Part shown: positions 1 through 8,790 of the stretch, in pieces
Layout: each line of letters starts with the position of its first letter
Position numbering within the stretch: position 1 is the first letter of the stretch
Source of the DNA: M3007 sp040397785
GTDB taxonomy: Bacteria; Bacteroidota; Bacteroidia; Chitinophagales; Saprospiraceae
Length of the DNA: 64,000 nt
Direction of reading: 5' to 3'
NCBI GenBank assembly: GCA_040397785.1
Contig: JBBAVI010000015.1
Span: 1 to 64,000, forward strand
Notes under the pieces: generated by a model
The model's database searches: none
What the model was told of the DNA's origin: nothing
What the model saw: only the letters and a program-made list of their open reading frames with translations
Made by a program: the position numbers and the translations under genes

Positions 1-29
1 TTCATCAAAATTAATCATTTCCTATATGT

Positions 30-176
30 TTACATCACAATGGGGTCACACCCTCCATACTCCTGATAAAAAATATTAATGGAGTTATGCCCATTGGTTG
101 AATTGGTTTTAATGTATGCCATGATCGGTTGTGGTGTTATACTAAATGCCGCCTGAATGGCAGCATTCGTTGTCAT
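30..176 (-). CDS. Possible small protein, 48 aa, unknown
   Basis: A short open frame starts at an ATG at 176 and ends at TAA (30-32); an in-frame TGA lies 18 bases upstream, so it cannot extend. The product begins MTTNAAIQAAF and ends EYGGCDPIVM, with no signal peptide or transmembrane stretch. Eleven bases downstream another ATG on the same strand opens a frame reading MINFDE that leaves the window, so this could be the first gene of a small operon or a leader peptide. I recognise no family. The length is within reach of chance; support comes only from the tidy spacing to the next frame. Confidence 0.22.
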   Translation of the reverse strand: MTTNAAIQAAFSITPQPIMAYIKTNSTNGHNSINIFYQEYGGCDPIVM

Positions 177-333
177 ACTGAGCGCTGATCGTCAATTATT
201 TAGGCCGAATACCATGAGCAAACCGATAGACCGCAAAGTATAGATGACACAAAAGTGCCCTACTTTGGCAAGGTAGGTGTTACACCAATGCTCGAAAAGG
301 TTACATAATTCACAGTTAAGTGCATGTAAATGG

Positions 334-2742
334 TTAATTAGTGCCTTCTTTTAAATACGTAATGATTTTATTGTACAATAATTTTTCGTCAACAGGTTTG
401 GATATATAATCATTCATTCCAATCGCCTTGCATTTTTCAAGATCAACGGTTGTGACATCTGCGGTAAGGGCAATAATGGGTATTTGCATATTCATTTTAC
501 CACGAATATGCGCGGTGGCTTCAAATCCATTCATTTCAGGCATTTGCAGGTCCATCAGAATAATATCGTACTTATTTTCTTCCAGGTTTTCAATCGCAAT
601 TTTTCCGTTGCCCGCAATATCTACTTCAAATCCAAAATCATTTAAGATTATCTTTATTAAAAGCTGATTCAATGGCATGTCTTCTGCCACCAATACCTTA
701 ATGTTTTCGATGCGCTCGGCCAATGCTTCATCGTGAACATTTGATGTGATAGACGACGTTTCAGTGGAAGATGAAATGGCTTTTTTAAAATCCAAAACAA
801 AACCAAAAGTTGAGCCTTCTCCAAGTTTGCTATTTATAAAGAGGGTTCCTCCTTGCAGTTCTACAAATTGCTTAACGATCGAAAGTCCCAAGCCTGTCCC
901 TCCATGAATTCGGGAGGTTTCGTTGGTTGCTTGTTCAAAGTCGCCAAAAATATGTTCCAGTTTATTTTCAGGAATCCCGATCCCTGTATCTGTTATTGAA
1001 AATTCTAAGGTTACAAAGTCGGCCGCTTCTTTTAGCAAGCGCACAGATACAGTTATTTTTCCTTCATGTGTAAATTTTACAGCATTTCCCAACAGGTTTA
1101 AAACGATTTGGCGCAGCCGCACCGAGTCGCCTAATAAAACTTCAGGAATAGCCGCATCGTATTTTTCAATCAATTCAAGGTTTTTTTCCTGGATTTTTGG
1201 TTCAAATAAATGAAGCGTTGTCGCAATAGATGTCGATAATGAAAATGGGGATTGCTCAAAGGTCATTTTTCCAGCATCTACCTTAGCCAGGTCAAGAATA
1301 TCATTAATCAAAACGATCAAAGCATCTCCTGAAACCTTGATAGCATTTACATATTCTTTTTGTTTTTCACTTAATGCTGTTTTTAAAATTACATTGGTAA
1401 AGCCAATCACTGCATTAATCGGTGTCCTGATTTCATGGCTCATATTTGACAAAAATAGCTGCTTTGCAATCATAGCTGTTTCTGCATTACTTTTGGCTTC
1501 TTTTTGCTCGTGTATGTCGGTCGTACTACCCACCCACATTTTCATCTCGCCATTTTCATCCTTTATGGGTGATGCAAGATTCAGGTGCCATCTGTAATCC
1601 CCTTCTTTGTTCATAAACCGCATTTCCATTTCTAAAACAGTACCGGTTTCTCCTGCTTTTTGAAGGCGCTTTTGAAATTCATCCAATTCATCGGGATGTA
1701 TGATTTTATGGTACCCAAAATCCCTTAATTCTTCAAAATTGTATCCTGAATAGTCCAGCCAGTTTTTATTAAAATAGAATACATTGCCTGTAGCATCGGC
1801 GTGGCTTATTTTTGCAGGCATGAGATCGGCCAACTGGCGAAAATGGACTTCGCTCTCTGCTATTTTTTTGTTTGCAAGCACCATTTTTGTTACCTCGTAA
1901 GCAATAATCGTAACCCCCGAAATCGTCTCATCTGCTTCCAGATAGGGCTGATAAACAAAATTGAAATACACGTCTTCCTGTTTCCCATTGCGCAAAACCG
2001 AGGCAAGGAGTTCATTGCCGAAAAATGAAACACCTGTAGTGTACACGTTATCAAGCAAACCCGGAAATGCGGAATCTTTAAGTTCAAATAAAACATCAAA
2101 CAAGGGCTTTCCCTCTACGTCCTTGCCTTTCCCCCAAAATGCTTTAACACTATCGTTGGCAAGCGTTATCACCATATTTTTACCTTTTAAAACGGCAAAA
2201 CCAAATGGTGATTTCATCAGCATCATGTTGTAACGCTTTTCGCTGTCGGCAAGCTGCTTTAACGCTCTTTGCTCATATTTAAGCTGCGTTATCAATATCT
2301 TGTTTTCAGTAACATCTTCAGACTGTTGAATAATATACTTCACATTTTGCTGCTCATCTAATAGGGGAGTGTGCGTCACTTGCCAATATCGCACCTCAAA
2401 CCCGCTGCCCTCCGATACTGGTTTAGGGATGTCATATTTTACTACAGGCATTGTATCTGGTACTTTATTTTTCAACACCAGATTAAACGAATCGATCACC
2501 TTGCTTTTTCCATTTGCGATTTCATCCGCAGGATTATCGGGAAAAACATCAAAGATGTTACGCCCTACAATACTTCCTCTTACGATTGATGTGGATTTTA
2601 AAAACGCATCAGACGCAGCGACAATGGCAAAGTTGGTATCGATCACAAGCAACAATGCCGAAGACTGTTCGAAAATCTTTATGTAGTCTTTTGTATCCAT
2701 AAGTTTGTAAATGTAAGGTAGAATGATGGCTTTGTTGTACAT
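334..2742 (-). CDS. Hybrid sensor histidine kinase/response regulator, three PAS domains
   Basis: An 802-residue cytoplasmic two-component protein. It carries PAS domains at about 20-145, 168-287 and 297-415 (the last with a PAC-type tail), a HisKA domain with H-box SNMSHEIRTP (phospho-acceptor His436), a HATPase domain with N box (LNLLGNAVKF), G1 (DTGIGIP) and G2 (GGTGLGLS), and a C-terminal receiver from about 683 with acidic residues AED, phospho-Asp731 in LMDLQMPEMNG and Lys782. There is no transmembrane segment, so the PAS domains probably sense an intracellular cue such as redox state or a ligand. No response regulator gene is adjacent, which fits the fused receiver. An alternative start is the ATG at 2700 (MDTKDYIK). 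The 2742 start has a GGAG just upstream and is kept. The ligand and the output partner cannot be read from the sequence. Confidence 0.93.
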   Translation of the reverse strand: MYNKAIILPYIYKLMDTKDYIKIFEQSSALLLVIDTNFAIVAASDAFLKSTSIVRGSIVGRNIFDVFPDNPADEIANGKSKVIDSFNLVLKNKVPDTMPVVKYDIPKPVSEGSGFEVRYWQVTHTPLLDEQQNVKYIIQQSEDVTENKILITQLKYEQRALKQLADSEKRYNMMLMKSPFGFAVLKGKNMVITLANDSVKAFWGKGKDVEGKPLFDVLFELKDSAFPGLLDNVYTTGVSFFGNELLASVLRNGKQEDVYFNFVYQPYLEADETISGVTIIAYEVTKMVLANKKIAESEVHFRQLADLMPAKISHADATGNVFYFNKNWLDYSGYNFEELRDFGYHKIIHPDELDEFQKRLQKAGETGTVLEMEMRFMNKEGDYRWHLNLASPIKDENGEMKMWVGSTTDIHEQKEAKSNAETAMIAKQLFLSNMSHEIRTPINAVIGFTNVILKTALSEKQKEYVNAIKVSGDALIVLINDILDLAKVDAGKMTFEQSPFSLSTSIATTLHLFEPKIQEKNLELIEKYDAAIPEVLLGDSVRLRQIVLNLLGNAVKFTHEGKITVSVRLLKEAADFVTLEFSITDTGIGIPENKLEHIFGDFEQATNETSRIHGGTGLGLSIVKQFVELQGGTLFINSKLGEGSTFGFVLDFKKAISSSTETSSITSNVHDEALAERIENIKVLVAEDMPLNQLLIKIILNDFGFEVDIAGNGKIAIENLEENKYDIILMDLQMPEMNGFEATAHIRGKMNMQIPIIALTADVTTVDLEKCKAIGMNDYISKPVDEKLLYNKIITYLKEGTN

Positions 2743-3026
2743 ATCTCCGGTTTTTTCACAGATAATAGTCTTCTATCGAAATAAGGCGTTTTCACTTTTG
2801 CACCGGCGATAATAACCTGATTGAACCGTCTAACCTTCTCGCTTCCGTTCCTCCTTCATTGATTATCTACTCCACCATCGAAGCATTACCTATTTTGCTA
2901 TCTGTGCGTACCGCGTTTGGCAAGACCATTTGCAGCAGGAAGGGGTATCCATATCACCCAATCCGGCTTCCGATTTTTTGCAAATAGACTTTCCGAACTT
3001 TGAGATTGGATTTAACTTATTGTTAA

Positions 3027-3230
3027 TCAATACCTTGGGGTAAGTTGTGCTCCATGCCCTGCTGCTGGGGGAACGAACGGAGGTATATGTGGGGCAATTA
3101 CAGACAGGGGTTTATTTTGCGCAATTCCATCACTGTATGGGCGTCTTATTGAATCATCTTCCTCGTTTTTCTTGCAGGAAAAGCACAAACAGGTAAGTAG
3201 TATGAAGGTTACGAATTTTATTATTTGCAT
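3027..3230 (-). CDS. Small lipoprotein, unknown function
   Basis: A 67-residue product with a clear type II signal peptide: MQIIKF, a hydrophobic core, then the lipobox LCFS before Cys19, followed by KKNEEDD, the acidic/lysine stretch common after the acylated Cys in Bacteroidota lipoproteins. The rest is proline-rich (PHIPPFVPPAAGHG) and has no recognisable domain. It is probably anchored in the inner or outer membrane facing the periplasm. It lies alone between the hybrid kinase and the PKD lipoprotein. It could be a truncated larger lipoprotein; no downstream continuation is seen. Confidence 0.55.
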   Translation of the reverse strand: MQIIKFVTFILLTCLCFSCKKNEEDDSIRRPYSDGIAQNKPLSVIAPHIPPFVPPAAGHGAQLTPRY

Positions 3231-3427
3231 CTTGACTCAGGTTGGATAGTCCAACGCGCCACGGCGAGGTTTTGCGTGTGTACAACCAAAAATCGAGCCA
3301 GCAAAGCATGAAGGGTAGCGGGAGCCAAGGCCGTAAGCGGCAATTAGCCTAGAATAGCATTCCATATCATTTCATGCCTTTTTTCAATGAAAAGACATTA
3401 AGTTTGTATAAAAACAACCATGCTCTT

Positions 3428-4330
3428 ATGAAAAAACTGCTTTTTATGGCTGTTTTGATGGTGTTTTGCATGTTCGCCTGCAAAAAAGAAACCACTCCGC
3501 CACCAACTACCTGGGAAAAAACCTTCACACCGTCTTTGGAAAACAACAACCAACGCGACACGGTGTACGATGATGAAAACATTACCTTTAGCACCGATCA
3601 AACACCATCTGATCGGTACATTTGGTCGTGGGGAGATGGGAGCAAAAACGATACCACCCAAACCATCTACGCCACCCATCAATTTCGTCGTATTGGCTTG
3701 AATATCATAAAATTACGCGTAGAACGTGGCAATACCTACGGTGAAAATACCGACAGCGTCTGGGTGATACACCATGCCATTCCACCTTGTGGATTCCGTA
3801 TTGACACCAATGATTCACTTTATGTACGCGATACAACACATTTTGTGGCCAATATCGCAACACCTGATTGCCAAAGCACTTGCAATTTTTCCTATCAATG
3901 GGATTTTGGCGATGGAAAAACCGGGACAGGATATCATACGACGCATGCATACGATGTCACGGGCACCTTTACGGTTAAAGTGAAAATAGCACGATGTGAA
4001 AGCCCGGATACCATTGCCCAAAAAACAGTGGTTGTTGGTGGAAGTACAGAAAAAAACGATTATAAATGCCAGTGTGTGACGGATGCTGGAACGTTTGCGT
4101 TTTTTGATACCATTGAGGTTCAAAACCTGCCCTACAACCCAATCAAAGTGGACGGCCGGGTTTTGCAGCGACTTAGCAATACGAACCGCTATTTTGGTGA
4201 ATTTAATTGCAAACCAACCGGTTGCGATACCTATATGTTAGATGTCTTTGAGAACCAGGATAGTGTTCAATATCGGTTTAAAACGCTTTTCAATTTTTAT
4301 GTTATAAACTGTTCAGGAAAACGTTTGTGA
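3428..4330 (+). CDS. PKD-domain lipoprotein
   Basis: A 300-residue lipoprotein. I chose the ATG at 3428 because it gives a classic signal peptide (MKKLLFMAVLMVF) and lipobox CMFA before the acylated Cys, followed by KKE; an in-frame ATG 54 bases upstream would bury the signal. Two PKD-type immunoglobulin folds are visible, each with the WxxGDG signature: WSWGDGSKND near residue 70 and WDFGDGKTG near 160, each followed by the HxF/HAY...G..T/IKVKV strand. PKD domains act as surface-exposed spacers or protein/carbohydrate-binding modules. The last ~100 residues contain several cysteines and no known domain. No type IX sorting domain is present. The gene stands alone; its partner is unknown. Confidence 0.88.
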   Translation: MKKLLFMAVLMVFCMFACKKETTPPPTTWEKTFTPSLENNNQRDTVYDDENITFSTDQTPSDRYIWSWGDGSKNDTTQTIYATHQFRRIGLNIIKLRVERGNTYGENTDSVWVIHHAIPPCGFRIDTNDSLYVRDTTHFVANIATPDCQSTCNFSYQWDFGDGKTGTGYHTTHAYDVTGTFTVKVKIARCESPDTIAQKTVVVGGSTEKNDYKCQCVTDAGTFAFFDTIEVQNLPYNPIKVDGRVLQRLSNTNRYFGEFNCKPTGCDTYMLDVFENQDSVQYRFKTLFNFYVINCSGKRL

Positions 4331-4411
4331 GATGGGCATGGGCACAAATACGCGCTATGAAAGTTGTTCATTGCGCGGTAGCATTAACACGTTTGTGTAC
4401 GTTTAATGTGC

Positions 4412-4449
4412 AAAAAAAAGACCCACGCGCAAAAAACGCGTAAGTCTTT
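4412..4449 (-). terminator. Rho-independent terminator for the tRNA gene
   Basis: On the minus strand, AAAGAC/GTCTTT and ACGCG/CGCGT stems close a T-rich loop and run into eight consecutive T residues. It sits 12 bases past the tRNA 3' end. Confidence 0.85.
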
Positions 4450-4460
4450 GATTTTCAATG

Positions 4461-4534
4461 TGGGCCTGGCAGGAATTGAACCCGCGACCATCTGATTATG
4501 AGTCAGCCGCTCTAACCACCTGAGCTACAAGCCC
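4461..4534 (-). tRNA. tRNA with CAU anticodon, probably tRNA-Ile2 (lysidine type)
   Basis: A complete cloverleaf of 74 nt without encoded CCA: acceptor stem GGGCTTG/CAGGCCC with discriminator A, D-arm GCTC...GAGC, anticodon loop CTCATAA (anticodon CAU), T-loop TTCAATT. The first 26 bases (GGGCTTGTAGCTCAGGTGG and on) are those of a standard bacterial tRNA-Ile(GAU) body, and C4:G69 in the acceptor stem is a TilS identity pair; both point to the AUA-reading isoleucine tRNA whose C34 is converted to lysidine, not to elongator Met. The 27:43 pair is G-A, a mismatch. The amino-acid assignment is inference; an elongator tRNA-Met is the alternative. Confidence 0.9.
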
Positions 4535-4621
4535 TTTTAAAACATGCTTGAAAACACAAGCGCTTTTTACAGGAACGGCGCAAATTTACAATTAATTCCT
4601 GAATAGCGCACTTTTTTCGCG

Positions 4622-7099
4622 CTATTCCTGCCAATAAACCCTTTTTACCCGTTCTGAAATATTGGTAAATACTTCATAAGGAATGGTTTGTAACACTTTC
4701 GCCAGTTGTTGCACAGTGTGTTGCTCGCCAAAAATCACCACTGTATCACCCTCCCGCGCTTCAGGAATCTGGCTGACATCAATCATGCTCATGTCCATGC
4801 ACACGTTGCCAATGGTGGGCGCAAGTCGCCCGTGCAGGTACACGGCATAGCGCCCGCCGCCCACAAGCCGCAGAAAACCGTCGGCATACCCAATGCTGAT
4901 GGTGGCAATACGGGTGGGCTGCTCCACCGGACCATTCCGATTGTACCCCACCGTCTCACCTGCCTGCACCGATTTAATCTGACTAATGGTGGCTTTTAAG
5001 GTATTCACCACCCGCAAGGCATCTTGTTTGCCCGCCGAATCAATGCCGTACAGCCCAATACCTAGCCGCACCATCTCAAAATGATATTCCGGGAAACGCG
5101 AAATACCGCCCGAATTGGCCAAATGCCGCAAAGGCCTGTATCCCAGGGTCGCAACAATTTGGGTGTACATTTCCGAAAACACCCGCGCCTGCTGATGTGT
5201 AAAATCATCATGCACTGCCACGTCACTAGCCGACAAATGCGAAAACACCGATTGTACCCGCAAATTGGGATAAGCATGCATTTGTTGCAACACAGCGCCC
5301 AGTTGGTCGGACTCAAAACCGAGGCGGTGCATACCCGTATCTAATTTTAAATGGATAGACATTTGTTTTTCATGTCCGGCATACCGAGCCAGCGCTTCCC
5401 ACAAGGCCAAACTGTACACTTCTGGTTCGAGTCGGTGCCGGTAAAGGGCATCAAAACTGCTGGGCTCCGGATTAAGCACCAAAATGGGCAAATTCACCCC
5501 TGCGTGTCGCAATTCAATGCCTTCATCAGCATAAGCAACCCCCAAATAATCGACTTTGTGAAATTCGAGCAGTTTGGCCAATTCCGCCGATCCGCTGCCA
5601 TAACCCGCCGCTTTTACCATCACCATCATTTTCGTGCCGGGCTGTAATAGGCGGTTGTACACGTTCAAATTGTGGATCACCGCACTCAAATTGACCTCCA
5701 AAACCGTTTTATGCGCCTTTTCTTCTAAGCGGTGCGCAATGCGCTCAAACGCAAAAATCCGGGCACCTTTTAATAAAATCAACTCGTCTTGAAATACGAT
5801 TTGCCCAAAATCCTGCAAAAACGCGTCGGTTCCGGGGTAAAACTGCGCTTCTATGTCGGCTGGTAAAAACGGCTTGATGCTTAAAATCGCTGATCCAATA
5901 CCAATCAAGCGATGTACTTTAAATTCCACCATTGCATCGGCTACTTTTTCATACAAGGCGGCATCTGGTATGCCACTTTGCAAAATATCCGATAAAATGA
6001 GGGTAAAACGCGTTTTCCGTACTTGCTGGGCCGCAAACTGCAAAGCAATGCGCAGCGAACTCAGGTCGTTGCTGTACGCATCATTGATCAAACTGCAACG
6101 CTGAATGGCGGCTTTTAACTCCAAACGCATCTCCACAGGTTCTAATTTGGCCAAGCGCGCGGCAATTACCGCCGGATCTACCTGAAAATGCAAAAGTACT
6201 GCAAAACAATGCAGCGCATTTTCGATGGATGCCGCATCGGTAAACGGGATTTCAAACACCCGATTTTCGTCCAATTGGGGCACTTTAAACTGCGTTTGGC
6301 CAGATGTTAAACTGTTTAAATCCGTGATTTGTAGGGTGGCAGGTACGCCTTGGGTAGACCAGGAAAGAGCATGGCGACCCGGTTTTGCTTGCCACTGGTC
6401 GACAGCGGCTGTTATGCCTGGATGATCGGCGCAGAAAATGAGTTGCGCAGCTTGCTCAAAAAGCAGCATTTTTTCAGCAATTTTGGCCGCTTCGGAAGCA
6501 AATCCCTCCTGATGCGCCGATCCAATATTGGTAAAAATGCCGATTTCTGGTTGAATGACGGCCGCGAGTTTGGCCATTTCGTCCAGTTGGGAAATGCCCG
6601 CTTCGAAAATGCCCAGGGTGTGTTGCGCCTGAATTTGCCAGACCGACAAAGGCACTCCAATTTGAGAATTATAACTTTTTGGGCTTCTAACAATTTGAAA
6701 ATCAGGCGAAAGCAGTTGATACAACCATTCTTTTACAATGGTTTTGCCGTTGCTGCCTGTAATGCCCAGCACGGGCAGCCGAAACTGGACGCGGTGGGCG
6801 GCCGCTACCTGTTGTAAAGCCTGCAGGGTATCCGGTACCCGCAAAACATTGGCTGCTGGCATGGCGTCTAATGCAATTTCCTGGCTTACCACAAAATTGC
6901 GTACCCCCGCACGGTAGGCATCTGCCAAAAATCGGTGTCCATCGTGCCGCAATCCGGGCAGCGCAAAGAACAAACTCAAGGTAGGTGCCGACAATTGGCG
7001 GCTGTCGAGCGATAAATAGGCGATCGTGGCAGCAGGATTTGTTTGCTGTAACCACTTCGCTTGAAGTAAATCGGCAATACTTGTTATTGAATCGTTCAT
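4622..7099 (-). CDS. Bifunctional MurF ligase / alanine racemase
   Basis: An 825-residue cytoplasmic fusion. Residues ~1-460 are UDP-N-acetylmuramoyl-tripeptide:D-Ala-D-Ala ligase: Mur ATP-binding loop GITGSNGKT near 110-120, the ENA and NDAY(S)NDL segments, and the C-terminal Mur ligase fold. Residues ~465-825 are a PLP-dependent alanine racemase: pyridoxal Lys in MVKAAGYGSG near 494, catalytic Tyr in IGYADG near 737, and CMDMSMID. The two halves make D-Ala and attach D-Ala-D-Ala to the muropeptide precursor, so the fusion couples supply and use. This architecture is typical of Bacteroidota. The residue after the P-loop GKT is Ile rather than the usual Thr. The gene is divergent from tsaE with 33 bases between starts. 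Confidence 0.95.
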   Translation of the reverse strand: MNDSITSIADLLQAKWLQQTNPAATIAYLSLDSRQLSAPTLSLFFALPGLRHDGHRFLADAYRAGVRNFVVSQEIALDAMPAANVLRVPDTLQALQQVAAAHRVQFRLPVLGITGSNGKTIVKEWLYQLLSPDFQIVRSPKSYNSQIGVPLSVWQIQAQHTLGIFEAGISQLDEMAKLAAVIQPEIGIFTNIGSAHQEGFASEAAKIAEKMLLFEQAAQLIFCADHPGITAAVDQWQAKPGRHALSWSTQGVPATLQITDLNSLTSGQTQFKVPQLDENRVFEIPFTDAASIENALHCFAVLLHFQVDPAVIAARLAKLEPVEMRLELKAAIQRCSLINDAYSNDLSSLRIALQFAAQQVRKTRFTLILSDILQSGIPDAALYEKVADAMVEFKVHRLIGIGSAILSIKPFLPADIEAQFYPGTDAFLQDFGQIVFQDELILLKGARIFAFERIAHRLEEKAHKTVLEVNLSAVIHNLNVYNRLLQPGTKMMVMVKAAGYGSGSAELAKLLEFHKVDYLGVAYADEGIELRHAGVNLPILVLNPEPSSFDALYRHRLEPEVYSLALWEALARYAGHEKQMSIHLKLDTGMHRLGFESDQLGAVLQQMHAYPNLRVQSVFSHLSASDVAVHDDFTHQQARVFSEMYTQIVATLGYRPLRHLANSGGISRFPEYHFEMVRLGIGLYGIDSAGKQDALRVVNTLKATISQIKSVQAGETVGYNRNGPVEQPTRIATISIGYADGFLRLVGGGRYAVYLHGRLAPTIGNVCMDMSMIDVSQIPEAREGDTVVIFGEQHTVQQLAKVLQTIPYEVFTNISERVKRVYWQE

Positions 7100-7132
7100 C
7101 GCGGTTTACCTTTGTAGGAAAATTCATTACCT

Positions 7133-7567
7133 TTGGAAATAACCATACATCAACCCGAAGCACTCATGGCGCATTTTCCTGCTATGGTGCATGCATTTGC
7201 CGGGCGACGCAAAGTTGCACTTTATGGCGATATGGGCGCAGGAAAAACGACCTTTGTAAAAATGTTTTGTCGTTTTTTGGGGGTAACAGCGGGTGTCAAC
7301 AGCCCCACGTTTTCCTTGGTGAATGAATATCAGTACCAGGAAGTAGACGGAACGCTTGGTTTCATCCACCATTTGGACCTTTACCGCCTGGAAACGGCCG
7401 AGGAAGTGTTTGATATTGGGCTGGATGATTTGTTGGAAGATCCCTGGTACTGCCTCATTGAATGGCCCCAACTGGCCGAACCGTTTTTTAGCGACGATCT
7501 GGTAAAAATTCAAATTGAAATTTTGAACGAAACCGAACGGCGCATCTTAATTTTGAACCCAATTTAG
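7133..7567 (+). CDS. tsaE: tRNA threonylcarbamoyladenosine synthesis ATPase TsaE
   Basis: A 144-residue P-loop ATPase of the TsaE/YjeE family, which works with TsaB and TsaD to place t6A at position 37 of ANN-decoding tRNAs. Signatures: Walker A GDMGAGKTT, NSPTFSLVNEY, HHLDLYRLE and the terminal CLIEWPQ. The start is an uncommon TTG (MEITIHQPEAL), because a stop lies just upstream and the family normally has this short leading strand; the first in-frame ATG (7166) would remove it. TACCTTTG boxes occur at 7107-7114 and 7128-7135; the first fits a promoter for the TTG start, the second would favour the ATG. It lies 27 bases before ald, so the two are probably cotranscribed. Confidence 0.93.
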   Translation: MEITIHQPEALMAHFPAMVHAFAGRRKVALYGDMGAGKTTFVKMFCRFLGVTAGVNSPTFSLVNEYQYQEVDGTLGFIHHLDLYRLETAEEVFDIGLDDLLEDPWYCLIEWPQLAEPFFSDDLVKIQIEILNETERRILILNPI

Positions 7568-7594
7568 GCAAATTTTAATAAGCATTCAATCAAC

Positions 7595-8788
7595 ATGGAG
7601 ACCCTTTCCGTATCGCGTACCCAGGAAGAAACCCTGGAAATGTTGCCCAGACATCAGCGGCTATTTATCGGCGTGCCGAAGGAAAATACCATGCAAGAAA
7701 ATCGGGTTGCATTGGTTCCACATGCGGTAACGACGCTTACCGCCCAGGGGCATCGGGTGATTGTGGAGGCCGGTGCAGGTGAAAAGGCTAAATTCAGTGA
7801 CCTCGATTATGCCGAAGCGGGCGCAGAAGTGGTACACAGCAAGGAAGCCATCTTTAAAGCCGATGTACTGCTCAAAGTTGCGCCGCCGACCCTCGATGAA
7901 ATTGACTTGATGCAGCCCAACCAGGTGTTGATTTCGCCCATTCATTTGCCGATGCTGCATGCGGATTACATTGCTAAATTGCAGAAAAAAAGGGTCATCG
8001 CACTCGCCATGGAGTATATCCGCGACGATGAAACGGGTGTTTTTCCTATCGTGAATGCCATGAGTGAAATTGCGGGCATCAGCGCCATCCTCATTGCAGC
8101 CGATTTGTTGGCGACCAACCGAGGCGGTAAAGGCGTTTTGCTTGGCGGTATTGCAGGGGTGCCGCCCGCCAAAGTGATTATTCTGGGCGCAGGGGTGGTG
8201 GCTGAATTTGCTACCCGTACGGCGATCGGTTTGGGCGCAGAAGTGCGTATTTTTGATAATAACGTGTACAAATTGATGCGCCTGCAAAACAAAGTGGGCC
8301 GACAATTGCATACTTCCGTGGTAAATCCGGTTCATTTAAAAGAACAACTATTGACCGCCGATGTGGCCATTGGTGCCGTGCATTCCGCCCAGGGACGCTC
8401 GCCAATGATCGTTTCGGAAGAAATTATAAGCCGCATGAAACCCGGTTCGGTCATCCTGGATATCAGCATCGACCAGGGGGGATGTTTTGAAACCTCCCAA
8501 ATGACCTCCCACGATCATCCAACGTATGAAAAATTCGGGGTGACCCACTATTGTGTGCCCAATATTCCTTCTCGGGTGGCACGTACTGCCTCCGATGCCA
8601 TTAGCAATATCCTGACTTCCTTGCTCCTGCGGGCCGAACACGGCGGCGTTCTGTCGCTCATAACCTCCAACGAAGGATTGAGAAACGGGGTATATACCTA
8701 CAAGGGCTGCCTTACAAATGCCTACCTTGGCGCTTTATTTCAATTAAAATCGACAAACTTAGACTTGTTGATCACTTCCGACTTTTGA
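7595..8788 (+). CDS. ald: Alanine dehydrogenase
   Basis: A 397-residue NAD-dependent L-alanine dehydrogenase of the AlaDH/PNT family, which interconverts alanine and pyruvate plus ammonia. The N-terminal domain shows GVPKENTMQENRVALVPHAV, the HLPM substrate-site region and K83-type lysines; the nucleotide-binding domain has VIILGAGVVAEFATRTA with an acidic residue at the end of the second strand (IFDNN). The C-terminal SRVARTASDAISN element closes the substrate domain. A short extra N-terminus (about 25 residues) precedes the family start, as in other Bacteroidota versions. The gene sits between tsaE and the HEAT/cyclophilin lipoprotein and ends two bases before the latter's ATG, suggesting one transcript. 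A functional link with the alanine racemase across the divergent gap is possible but not shown. Confidence 0.93.
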   Translation: METLSVSRTQEETLEMLPRHQRLFIGVPKENTMQENRVALVPHAVTTLTAQGHRVIVEAGAGEKAKFSDLDYAEAGAEVVHSKEAIFKADVLLKVAPPTLDEIDLMQPNQVLISPIHLPMLHADYIAKLQKKRVIALAMEYIRDDETGVFPIVNAMSEIAGISAILIAADLLATNRGGKGVLLGGIAGVPPAKVIILGAGVVAEFATRTAIGLGAEVRIFDNNVYKLMRLQNKVGRQLHTSVVNPVHLKEQLLTADVAIGAVHSAQGRSPMIVSEEIISRMKPGSVILDISIDQGGCFETSQMTSHDHPTYEKFGVTHYCVPNIPSRVARTASDAISNILTSLLLRAEHGGVLSLITSNEGLRNGVYTYKGCLTNAYLGALFQLKSTNLDLLITSDF

Positions 8789-8790
8789 TT

